From assembly GCA_964550025.1 (NCBI GenBank), contig CAZJYI010000042.1, positions 1 to 64,000 of the forward strand: 64,000 bases of DNA, read 5' to 3'. Positions within the stretch are counted from its first letter, which is position 1, and every line of letters starts with the position of its first letter. The notes under the pieces are model-generated. The model was not told where the DNA came from and did not search any database. It saw only the letters and a program-made list of their open reading frames with translations. The translations under genes and the position numbers were made by a program. This document shows positions 1-6,943 of the stretch, one piece after another. The DNA comes from CAZJYI01 sp964550025 (GTDB taxonomy: Bacteria; Verrucomicrobiota; Kiritimatiellia; UBA8416; CAYOBW01).

Positions 1-648
1 GTAGACGAGGTGGTAGAAGCAGACGCGAGGAATCCCCTCGCTGTGAATCAGGTCGAAAATCCCGTCGACATCCTGGTAATTGTAGCGCGTGACGGTGAAC
101 CGCAGCCCCACTTTGACCCCCCTGGCGAGGCAATTCCGCACGCCCGTCAGCGCGCGCTGGTACGCGCCCTGCACGTTGCGAAAACGATCGTTGGTCTGTT
201 CCAGGCCGTCCAGGCTGATCCCAACGTACGAAAGCCCGGCGTCCTTGAGGCGGGCGGCCACGTCCTCGGAGATCAGCGTGCCGTTCGTCGAGACAACGGC
301 GCGCACCTTGCGTTCGGCGGCGCGCCCGATCAGCTCGAAGATGTCGGGCCGCATGAGCGGTTCGCCGCCCGAAAACAGAATCACCGGCGAACCGAAATCC
401 GCCAGGTCATCCACCAGCGCCATGCCTTCTTCCGTGGTCAGCTCGTCGCTGTATTCCTGGTCGCGCGAGTGTGAATAGCAGTGCACGCACCGCAAGTTGC
501 AGCGGCGGCCCACGTTCCAGACCACGACGGGCTTCTTGTCTTTCGAGAACTGCAGCAGGTGCGACGGCAACGCCTTTGAATGCCGCCCGTATCGCAGGGG
601 GTCGGATGGCTCGACCGTGCCGCAGTACAGCTTGGATATTCCGATCAT
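1..648 (-). CDS. ahbC: AhbC-type radical SAM heme biosynthesis protein (3' end beyond window)
   Basis: The first 216 codons are visible and remain open at the window edge. The N-terminus (MIGISKLYCGTVEPSD...) is the characteristic opening of AhbC/NirJ-type proteins. A radical SAM cluster motif, CNLRCVHC (CxxxCxxC), sits near residue 46, followed by a GGEP motif (FSGGEPLMRPD) for SAM binding. In the siroheme-dependent heme pathway AhbC converts 12,18-didecarboxysiroheme to iron-coproporphyrin III by removing two acetate side chains, in the cytoplasm. The gene is divergent from resB/ccsA and close to a CbiK-like chelatase, which fits a heme/cytochrome locus. AhbD (the heme synthase) is the closest alternative, but the N-terminus favours AhbC. 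The C-terminal Cys-rich cluster region is not visible. Confidence 0.82.
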   Translation of the reverse strand, partial: MIGISKLYCGTVEPSDPLRYGRHSKALPSHLLQFSKDKKPVVVWNVGRRCNLRCVHCYSHSRDQEYSDELTTEEGMALVDDLADFGSPVILFSGGEPLMRPDIFELIGRAAERKVRAVVSTNGTLISEDVAARLKDAGLSYVGISLDGLEQTNDRFRNVQGAYQRALTGVRNCLARGVKVGLRFTVTRYNYQDVDGIFDLIHSEGIPRVCFYHLVY

Positions 649-730
649 GTTATCTGCCTGCTTTCGCTGTTCATCAAGCGGGGTATGGTATGCCGCCGGT
701 CAACGGGCCGTCAAGACGCGTCCGTGTGGT

Positions 731-1038
731 GGAGTGGCGAGTGGCGGGTGGCAAAGGAGGCACTCTCGTGCTCCGGTTCTTCTCCGCACCCTCCACTTGC
801 CACTGGGCGCATTGCAGCTCCACGGGGCGGTTGGGGATCGCCGCAGTCCCTGGTCACCTCCTCACGGGGATGCACGGCCATCACCAATCCTAATCGCACT
901 CTCCGGCGCACCGATCATCCCGGAGCGATTGGGGAGGGGGAGGAGTGGGATTACGATTGGGGAAGGGAAGACCGTGGCACGGAATGCTCGCCAACCGCCG
1001 CTCCCGATTTGCCACTCGCCACCCGCCACTCCTCACTC
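731..1038. repeat. Element bounded by imperfect inverted heptad arrays, in the 495-bp ahbC-resB gap
   Basis: The gap 649-1143 holds no convincing gene. Positions 732-752 are three tandem heptamers (GAGTGGC, GAGTGGC, GGGTGGC). Positions 1011-1038 carry four heptamers of the complementary type (GCCACTC, GCCACCC, and so on). The two blocks form an inverted repeat of about 24 bp with two mismatches, and the mismatches are exactly what is expected if unit order is swapped between arms. A further degenerate CCACT-rich block lies near 786-802, and purine-rich GATTGGGG phrases at about 930-965. It may be a hairpin-forming or MITE-like element. No transposase accompanies it. Confidence 0.5.
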
Positions 1039-1143
1039 CACAGAATCCCGGCACGGCAGCATGGACAGGCCCCACAGAAACGCGTACAGTACCCGCTCGC
1101 ATCGAAACGAGTTGGCAATGAAAGGCATCGTCAGGTCGGCCGA

Positions 1144-2388
1144 ATGAACGGAACCAAGACAGAAACTGGTAACGCGAAGAGCTCCCAACGGCCGGGCTTC
1201 CTTGGGAAGGTCTCCGGCGTTCTCATGTCGCTCCGGTTTGCCGTGGCGATTGTTGTCCTGCTTACCATTGCATGCGTTCTCGGCACGCTCCTGCCCCAGG
1301 GACCGGCGGTCGACAAGTACCTGCAGGCATACCCGGAAACCCACGGCCGCATGGAACTGCTTGGTTTCCTGGGGCTGACCAACATCTACTCGGCGTGGTG
1401 GTTCATCGGCCTGCTTGGGCTTCTGGCCGCCAGCCTCGGGCTCTGCACGCTGCGGCGTGGACGGACGGCCCGCCGGGCTCGGGGACGCGCCCGGGGTCGG
1501 GCCATCGGCTCCGTCCTGACACACATCAGTATGCTGGTGATCTTTGCCGGCGGCGTCATCCGGGGAGCGGTCGGCAAGAAAGGGCAGATCGCGTTCTGGG
1601 AAGGACAGACGGCCGAGCATTTCCTGGTTGACGGACTGCCGGAGAAGCTGCCCTTCTCGGTCCATCTGGCCAAATTCGAGATCGAGATGTACGAAGATCC
1701 GGAGGCCGTCGGGCCCCAGATCCATTCGGAACAGCTCGAGGTCATCTGGCCGGCCGTGGACGTGCGAACCGCGCTGCCGGTCACGCTGGACGAGGAACAG
1801 TGGGTTCTTCCGAGAGGCGCGCAGCCCGGCAGCGAAGACGCGCTGCGCATCAAGGTGCAGCACCGCGTGCTCGACTTCGCGGTAGACATGGAAACGCGGG
1901 ACGTCCTGAACCGCTCCGACCAGCCCAACAACCCCGCCATCAAGGTCGAGATGCTGCACGCCGGCGTCACCAACAGCACCTGGCTGTTCGCCAAGTACCC
2001 GGACTTCAACATGCACGCGGACCAACGGCTACCCTACCAGCTTGCCTATGCTGTTCATGTCCAGCACCCGAATCCGCCGCAGGTCAAGGACTACAAGAGC
2101 TCCCTCCAGATTCTCGAGGGCCAGACGGTCGTCAAAGAGAAGACCATTGAAGTCAATTCGCCTCTCTCGTACAAAGGGTACCGTTTGTACCAATCCGGGT
2201 ACAATCCGCAGGACCACAAGTGGACGTCGCTGCTCGTAGTGCGCGACCCGGGCGTCCCGCTGGTGTACGCCGGATTTGCCTTCATGATTATCGGGCTGGT
2301 AGTAGTCTTCTACGTCTATCCGACGGCCCCCGCTATTGGTTCCTCCGCCCGTTCCAAGGAGAAAGCATCGCATGACAACAGCATTTAA
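1144..2388 (+). CDS. resB: Cytochrome c biogenesis protein ResB/Ccs1
   Basis: The 414-aa protein is a System II cytochrome c maturation component that works with CcsA to deliver heme to CxxCH apocytochromes on the outer side of the cytoplasmic membrane. It shows the ResB layout: a first membrane helix with the SLRFAVAIVVLLTIACVLGTLLPQ signature (residues about 25-48), a second near 80-100, a third near 120-140, a long extracytoplasmic domain (about 145-375) with the late SPLSYKGYRLYQSGY segment typical of the family, and a final helix near 382-405. ATG 1144 is chosen because the family signature begins shortly after it; further upstream codons lie in the repeat region. The stop overlaps the ccsA start by 17 bases, so the pair is translationally coupled. 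Confidence 0.88.
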   Translation: MNGTKTETGNAKSSQRPGFLGKVSGVLMSLRFAVAIVVLLTIACVLGTLLPQGPAVDKYLQAYPETHGRMELLGFLGLTNIYSAWWFIGLLGLLAASLGLCTLRRGRTARRARGRARGRAIGSVLTHISMLVIFAGGVIRGAVGKKGQIAFWEGQTAEHFLVDGLPEKLPFSVHLAKFEIEMYEDPEAVGPQIHSEQLEVIWPAVDVRTALPVTLDEEQWVLPRGAQPGSEDALRIKVQHRVLDFAVDMETRDVLNRSDQPNNPAIKVEMLHAGVTNSTWLFAKYPDFNMHADQRLPYQLAYAVHVQHPNPPQVKDYKSSLQILEGQTVVKEKTIEVNSPLSYKGYRLYQSGYNPQDHKWTSLLVVRDPGVPLVYAGFAFMIIGLVVVFYVYPTAPAIGSSARSKEKASHDNSI

Positions 2389-3163
2389 TCTGGGTCTGGC
2401 TGCCTACCTCGTTGCGCTCGTGGTATCCGTTCTGGCCCTGTTCATCCGCAGACGCTGGGTCGAACTGACCGCCGTTTCGCTCCTGGTGATCGGTGTTCTC
2501 ATCCAGACCGTTTACATGGGTATGCGCTGGCACATCGCGATGCGCCCCCCCTTCAGCAACATGTTCGAGTCACTAGTCCTCTTCGCGTGGGCCATCGCCG
2601 TCGTTTATCTCGTCGTGCGCATGCGCATCCGCATCCCCGTGTTGGGAGCGGCTACCGCGCTGGGGGTCGTGCTAACGCTTGCCTACGCCAGTGGCGAGGA
2701 GTCGGAGATCCGCCCTCTGATACCCGCTCTTCAGAGCAACTGGCTTTCTGTGCACGTCTTCACCTGCTTTCTAGGCTACGCAGGATTCGCCGTGTCGTTC
2801 CTGGCGGCTGCGAGCTTCCTCGTTACCGCTTCCAAGGGTATCACGCTCGAGGCCGACACGCGCGACGCACTGGAGGCCATCGAAGGGAAGACGGTTGCCT
2901 TCGGTTTCCTCTTCTTGAGCGTAGGGATCATCACCGGTTCGGTGTGGGCCAATTCCGCGTGGGGAACATACTGGTCGTGGGACCCGAAAGAGACCTGGTC
3001 CCTGATCACATGGTTCGTCTATGCCGTGTACCTGCATCTCCGTTTCATGCGGGGATGGAGCGGCAAGCGGGCCGCGTGGGTCTCAATCCTGGGCTTCGCA
3101 GCCGTTCTGTTCACCTATTTCGGCGTGAACTTCTGGCTAAAAGGGCTGCACAGCTACGCGTAG
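2372..3163 (+). CDS. ccsA: Cytochrome c biogenesis protein CcsA
   Basis: This 263-aa multi-span membrane protein is the heme-handling partner of ResB in System II cytochrome c assembly. The hallmark tryptophan-rich WWD motif is clear in WANSAWGTYWSWDPKETW near residues 190-208, preceded by about five hydrophobic helices and followed by more. A conserved His early in the protein (MGMRWHIAMRPPFSNMFESL) matches the region before the second helix pair of the family. ATG 2372 is chosen because AAGGAG lies at 2356-2361; in-frame codons upstream would overlap resB further without a ribosome site. It overlaps resB by 17 bases, with the chelatase-like gene only 10 bases downstream, suggesting one operon. 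Confidence 0.9.
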   Translation: MTTAFNLGLAAYLVALVVSVLALFIRRRWVELTAVSLLVIGVLIQTVYMGMRWHIAMRPPFSNMFESLVLFAWAIAVVYLVVRMRIRIPVLGAATALGVVLTLAYASGEESEIRPLIPALQSNWLSVHVFTCFLGYAGFAVSFLAAASFLVTASKGITLEADTRDALEAIEGKTVAFGFLFLSVGIITGSVWANSAWGTYWSWDPKETWSLITWFVYAVYLHLRFMRGWSGKRAAWVSILGFAAVLFTYFGVNFWLKGLHSYA

Positions 3164-3173
3164 CGGACAAGAA

Positions 3174-3971
3174 ATGCAGACCGGCATCCTCATCGCTGCC
3201 TCGGGATCGGCGAACGCGAATGCGCGTGCCGCATTGGATGGTTTCGGGCGGCGGGCCGAACAGCGTTTCCCCGGCATGACACTCCGCTGGAGCTACACCG
3301 CCGCGGCCGTGCGGCACCGGCTGGCCGAGGCAGGACAGTTCGTGGAAGCCCCCGAGGAGGCCCTGCGCCAGATGGTGGATGACGGGTTCACGCAGATCGC
3401 GGTCGCGTCGCTGCACGTGGTCCCGGGCATCGAGTTTCACGATGTGGCACGGGCGGTGGCCGGCGCCGGGGCCGCCGCGAGCGAAGCCGGCGTCGTGACG
3501 CTCGGCAAGCCGCTCCTGGCATCGTACGACGACCTTGCCCGGGTCGCGGAAACCGTACTGGTAAACCTGCCGCCGGAACGGTCAAACGAGGAAGCCGTAA
3601 TCCTGATCGGCCACGGAAACGCGGACCATCCCTCGGACCTGGCCTATGCCGCCGCCGCACACATTTTCGCCCAGCACGACCCTCTGGTCTTCGTGGGCAC
3701 GGTGAGCGGGCGGCCGAACCTGGCCGACGTTCTGGCTCGGTGTCACCGCTCGAACGTGAGGCGCGCCTACCTAATGCCCTTCACGGCCGTCGCGGGCCTG
3801 ACCGCGCGCCGAACCGTCGACGCGTCGTCGCACGCGAGCTGGACACGGGCATTCGCCGAAGCAGGAATCGAGGCAACACCGATTCTGCGCGGGCTGGTGG
3901 AATACGAGCGTGTGGCCGACGTTTGGCTCGATCACCTGGAGGAGGCCGTGCAGGAGTTGGAACGCCCGTAG
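3174..3971 (+). CDS. cbiK: CbiK-type sirohydrochlorin chelatase homolog with altered active site
   Basis: The 265-aa protein follows the CbiK anaerobic chelatase fold: two related alpha/beta halves, an N-terminal segment (ILIAASGSANANARAALDGF), a central HVVPG segment near residue 82, the catalytic LIGHGNADHP segment with His147, and a late LMPF..VAG segment. CbiK enzymes insert cobalt (or, in some anaerobes, iron or nickel) into sirohydrochlorin. In Salmonella CbiK the second metal-ligand His lies in a VAGDHA motif; here that stretch reads VAGLTA, with Thr210 at the His position. The gene is ten bases behind ccsA and close to ahbC, so a role in the siroheme-based heme route is plausible. The missing ligand leaves metal and activity uncertain. 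Confidence 0.68.
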   Translation: MQTGILIAASGSANANARAALDGFGRRAEQRFPGMTLRWSYTAAAVRHRLAEAGQFVEAPEEALRQMVDDGFTQIAVASLHVVPGIEFHDVARAVAGAGAAASEAGVVTLGKPLLASYDDLARVAETVLVNLPPERSNEEAVILIGHGNADHPSDLAYAAAAHIFAQHDPLVFVGTVSGRPNLADVLARCHRSNVRRAYLMPFTAVAGLTARRTVDASSHASWTRAFAEAGIEATPILRGLVEYERVADVWLDHLEEAVQELERP

Positions 3972-4000
3972 CGCCCCGCTCCCACGGGGTGACCGGTGCG

Positions 4001-4017
4001 GCCGGCTTTCAGCCGGC
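4001..4017. repeat. Short GC-rich palindrome (GGCTTTCAGCC class)
   Basis: A 17-bp palindrome, GCCGGCTTTCAGCCGGC, lies 30 bases after the chelatase-like gene. The same class of palindrome recurs at 24032, 24102, 24146, 30003 and 30031, and a related CCGGGTTGCAAACCCGG occurs near 17847. It could act as a terminator-type hairpin or a REP-like repeat; there is no T-tract. Confidence 0.5.
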
Positions 4018-4024
4018 ACGGCGA

Positions 4025-4198
4025 CCCGGGACCTTTCGGGAACATGGTTACGACGCTGGGGGAGGGGAGAGAGAAACCGCAGCATGATGAACACTGAATG
4101 ATGAATGCTGAAGTGCGAGGCTTGTCTCCGGGCCCACTTCGACATTGAGCATTCAGTATTCAACAATTCGACATTTCCCATCCCCAAAACGCACACCC
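4025..4198. repeat. Dispersed about 150-bp hairpin element, copy A (heptad arms)
   Basis: Positions 4085-4112 are four heptamers ending in TGAA (for example TGATGAA, CACTGAA); 4138-4165 are four heptamers of the complementary type (TTCGACA, TTGAGCA and so on), with one more at 4167-4173. The two blocks pair as an imperfect stem of about 30 bp around a loop near 4113-4135. The flanks (GGTTACGACGCTGG at 4046; CCCCAAAACGCACACCC ending at 4198) recur in inverted orientation around 18011-18257. It lies between convergent gene ends and has no coding capacity I can support. Confidence 0.72.
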
Positions 4199-4240
4199 GC
4201 GAAATCCGAGTACAGGGGCAGACCATGGGATTCCGCGTTC

Positions 4241-4657
4241 TCACCGCGCCAACCGGCTACCCAGCCAGATCCAGCCGGGGACCAACAGCACGGGGAACGA
4301 GGCGATCCACGAGATTCCGTGTCGGCAGAACCAGTGAGACAGCTCCAGGCTGAATGACACGAGTCCCAGCAAGCAGATGATCGCCCCGGCCCCCTTGAGG
4401 AACGCCGGGAGAGCGCGGTCGGCGCACCAGAATGTCAGCAGACCGACAAGGTAGCCCAACACGTAGACAACGACCTGGGGCAGCGTGTACTTGCTGACGT
4501 AGAGAATGCCCCACAACTTCCGGTGGGCGTATTGGAAGTAGTTCAACTGCCAGGAAACCTCACCCCACAGCCACGAAACGATGGAAAAGCGCGTGGCTGC
4601 CAGTAGCAGAAGAACGATGTGCGCCAAAAGCAGCACGGCAAGCATGCGGCGTTTCAT
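4241..4657 (-). CDS. Small four-helix membrane protein, unknown function
   Basis: I do not recognise a family. The 138-aa product is strongly hydrophobic, with predicted membrane segments near residues 5-22, 58-77, 82-102 and 112-133, joined by short aromatic-rich loops (a WGEVSWQLNYFQYAHRKLWG stretch in the first loop). It ends in a short basic tail. It converges on the chelatase-like gene with repeat copy A between them, and is followed on its 5' side by GC-rich repeats and the bacterioferritin-like gene on the same strand. An open frame of this hydrophobicity is unlikely by chance, but no function can be given. Confidence 0.55.
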   Translation of the reverse strand: MKRRMLAVLLLAHIVLLLLAATRFSIVSWLWGEVSWQLNYFQYAHRKLWGILYVSKYTLPQVVVYVLGYLVGLLTFWCADRALPAFLKGAGAIICLLGLVSFSLELSHWFCRHGISWIASFPVLLVPGWIWLGSRLAR

Positions 4658-4752
4658 GTTCTGTCTCCGTGTCGGGAGTCACCCCGCGGGAGCGGGGCGG
4701 TGCCTGTCACCCCGCAGGAGCAGGGCGCTACGGGATACGTCGATCGGACCGT

Positions 4753-5295
4753 CTACGCGCCTCCCCCCTGCCGGGCCACGAAGCCCTGCGTGTTCAGCCC
4801 GGTCGCCGAAGAGGTCCCTGCCTTCTGGGCGAGGTACGCGGGACCAAGTTGCTCGATATGGCCACCGACGCTGTCGAAGTAGTTGTAGTGCTCCTGCTCT
4901 TCGTCGATGACCTCTTCGAACAGCTTCATGCTCGTGCTGTCACCGTTTTCGCGACAGGTCAGGAGAAACTCGTTGTAGGCCGCAATGGCTTCATCTTCCT
5001 GCCCCGCGTCAAAGCCAAAGACGACGTCGACCTTCTGGCCCTTTTCAACGGGACCGGCGGCTTCGGTCGTCGGTTCACCACCGAGCTCCTTGATCCGCTC
5101 CGCAAACATCTCCGCGTGGCGCATCTCGTCGATGGCAATCAGCTTGACCTGCGCGGCCAGTTCACCGTAGTCCTGGTCGTCAAGGCCGTAGTGCTGGTTC
5201 ATGTACTGGTGGATCGCCTGCAGTTCCATGGCCCGCGCCCGGTTCAGCACCTCGATCACCGCCTGCTTCTGCCGTGCGCGTCTGTCCGTCGTCAT
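4753..5295 (-). CDS. Bacterioferritin-like ferritin-family protein
   Basis: The 180-aa product has the four-helix di-iron pattern of the ferritin/bacterioferritin superfamily. Helix A carries RARAMELQAIHQYMNQHY (Glu iron ligand), helix B AIDEMRHAEMFAERI (ExxH), and helices C and D carry AAYNEFLLTC and EEVIDEEQEHYNYFDSV (second ExxH). It would oxidise and store iron or detoxify peroxide in the cytoplasm. The start at 5295 (MTTDRRARQ) is preferred because GAGGAG lies just upstream; longer starts at 5316 or 5382 run into repeats. A short Gly-rich tail (about 25 aa, NTQGFVARQGGGA) follows the last helix, longer than usual. Proximity to the heme genes is suggestive only. Confidence 0.8.
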   Translation of the reverse strand: MTTDRRARQKQAVIEVLNRARAMELQAIHQYMNQHYGLDDQDYGELAAQVKLIAIDEMRHAEMFAERIKELGGEPTTEAAGPVEKGQKVDVVFGFDAGQEDEAIAAYNEFLLTCRENGDSTSMKLFEEVIDEEQEHYNYFDSVGGHIEQLGPAYLAQKAGTSSATGLNTQGFVARQGGGA

Positions 5296-5323
5296 GCCAG
5301 TCTCCTCATGTTCCATGCCTGTT

Positions 5324-5355
5324 GGGACGTATGGGTCGTATAGGACATATACGAC
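5324..5355. repeat. Degenerate 9-bp tandem repeat upstream of the bacterioferritin-like gene
   Basis: Three and a half nonamers follow one another: GGGACGTAT, GGGTCGTAT, AGGACATAT and a partial ACGAC. The array sits 29 bases upstream of the bacterioferritin-like start codon on the minus strand, so it occupies the likely leader or promoter region. The rest of the 5296-5758 gap holds the 7-bp array at 5559-5626 and no convincing gene. Confidence 0.55.
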
Positions 5356-5558
5356 TGGTGAGTGCCGTTCTGCAATCCACAATTCACATCCGCCTTACGG
5401 TTATCGGGCGCTGACGCGGAAGAACAGCAGATGGGGATGGGTGTTCGTGAACTGCAGCGGGTCTCCGCAAAACAAAGGTGTCAGCGGCAAAGATACGCGA
5501 TCACCATACCAGACGGCGGGTTGCACGGAAACACCTGCGATGCAGTACGCTCGCGGGG

Positions 5559-5630
5559 AAGAGGAGCGCGAGTACGATACGCGAAACCGAGTTCATTGTT
5601 CGATGTTCCATGTTCGACGTCCACTTCCGA
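5559..5630. repeat. Heptad array with conserved 5' flank, copy D
   Basis: A flank containing GCGAGTACGATACGCGAA is followed by consecutive heptamers from 5592: TTCATTG, TTCGATG, TTCCATG, TTCGACG, TCCACTT. The same flank and heptamers recur at 40769-40853. Both copies lie upstream (about 130 bp) of plus-strand genes for exported proteins. Confidence 0.68.
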
Positions 5631-5758
5631 CAAAGCACAGTCAAAGGGAAAGAGCATGTACGCGCGTGCCATGGACTTCCCCACTTTTCACTGGCATGGC
5701 CCGCCGCCTCTGTGGGATAGTGCGCGTTCAGCTTCGGCATCCGCCCGGATGGAGCCAT

Positions 5759-6673
5759 ATGGCACGGAAAATCAACATCGCCCTTGTTTCCCTGGTTCTC
5801 GCCTTCGCATCACTTCTCCCGACCGGGGCGGAGGAGGAAAGCCCATCCCCCACCCCGTCGCCCATCACCGAAATCAAACTCGACCCGCCACCCGGCGGCG
5901 CCGTCATCCGCTATACGCTGAACGGCAAGAGACCGTCGAGGAGCTCCCCGGTGTACTGCCGTCCCATCCGGCTGGCGGGGCCGGCAACCATCAGGACAGC
6001 CGTCTTTCGCGACGGGGAACGGCTGTCGGAGAAGACCGTCGAATGCCGGCGCGACGACGCTGCCGAAGAGAGCCTGACGGGACTGGCTGTTGCGGCGGTA
6101 AACATCGACTACCATGAAGTGCCGGAGTTGGCCGAGTGGGCGGAGAAGGTCCGGCGCGACGCCGAAGCCGTCTACCCGCGCATGGCGCGTGTTCTCGGCA
6201 GCGAAGGCTACGTGCCTCCGAACCAGGTTCTCTTCACTTTCAGAAAAGACATGAAAGGAGTGGCCGGCACCAGCGGAAGGCGCGTAGCGTTCGCGGCCAA
6301 CTGGATCAAGTCGCATCCCGGTGACTACGGCTGCGCGATTCACGAGCTTGCGCACGTGGTGCAGAGCTACCCGCGCTACGATCCCGTCTGGCTGATCGAG
6401 GCCCTGGCCGACTACGTGCGCTTCTGGATGTACGAAGACACGAGCCGTCGCCCTCGGCCCAGGCCGCAACACGTGAAGGTGAAGGATACCTACCAGCGTG
6501 GGGCGGCCTTCCTCGCCTGGCTGGCCGAGACACACGGGGAGGACATCATCACCAACCTCAGCGCCGCCATCCGCGAACTGCGCTACGAAGACAAGTTGTT
6601 CGAGGAGTACACGGGGAAGACGCTGGAGGTGCTGACGGAGGATTTCCGGGAGAGCTTGAGGGACGAACGGTAA
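5759..6673 (+). CDS. Secreted BSP-family zinc metallopeptidase with N-terminal CHB_HEX_C-like domain
   Basis: The 304-aa product starts with a signal peptide (MARKINIALVSLVLAFASLL, cleavage near residue 24). Residues about 36-98 match the chitobiase/beta-hexosaminidase C-terminal type domain (PPPGGAVIRYTLNGKRPS...SPVY...AGPATIRTAVFRDG). From about residue 110 comes a basic-secretory-protein-type peptidase domain with a zinc motif HELAHVVQ (His195, Glu196, His199) and the downstream WLIEALADYVRFW segment typical of the family. It is predicted to act outside the cytoplasm on proteins or glycoproteins. ATG 5759 has a GGAG five bases upstream and fits the signal peptide. Heptad array copy D lies just upstream. 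Confidence 0.78.
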   Translation: MARKINIALVSLVLAFASLLPTGAEEESPSPTPSPITEIKLDPPPGGAVIRYTLNGKRPSRSSPVYCRPIRLAGPATIRTAVFRDGERLSEKTVECRRDDAAEESLTGLAVAAVNIDYHEVPELAEWAEKVRRDAEAVYPRMARVLGSEGYVPPNQVLFTFRKDMKGVAGTSGRRVAFAANWIKSHPGDYGCAIHELAHVVQSYPRYDPVWLIEALADYVRFWMYEDTSRRPRPRPQHVKVKDTYQRGAAFLAWLAETHGEDIITNLSAAIRELRYEDKLFEEYTGKTLEVLTEDFRESLRDER

Positions 6674-6742
6674 TCAGTTCCTCGTGCCGGGTATAGGTTG
6701 GCGACTGGAGAGAGAAAGGCACGACCGGAGGGAATCGTGATT

Positions 6743-6813
6743 CGTTCTCGTCGCCCGCTATCGTCCACCAGGAAGAGGAAGAGTCGGTTGACGAGAACGG
6801 GCGACGATAGCGG
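6743..6813. repeat. Swapped-unit inverted repeat upstream of the sulfatase
   Basis: The arm at 6743-6765 and the arm at 6790-6813 are inverted copies in which two related 11-12-bp units (GACGATAGCGG and GACGAGAACGG) exchange order between the arms. The stem would enclose a loop of about 24 bases. It lies about 130 bp upstream of the sulfatase start. The same swapped-order symmetry is seen at 731-1038. Confidence 0.45.
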
Positions 6814-6943
6814 CTGACGATCGCGCAGGCGCGAGCCGCGTTCCGCACTTCCTCCGAGGCGTGGACACGGCAGAGCACGCGGACTTCGCCAACAATCGAT
6901 GACCGGTCAGGGAGACAGAGGAACGACAAGAAGGGAACCTGAC

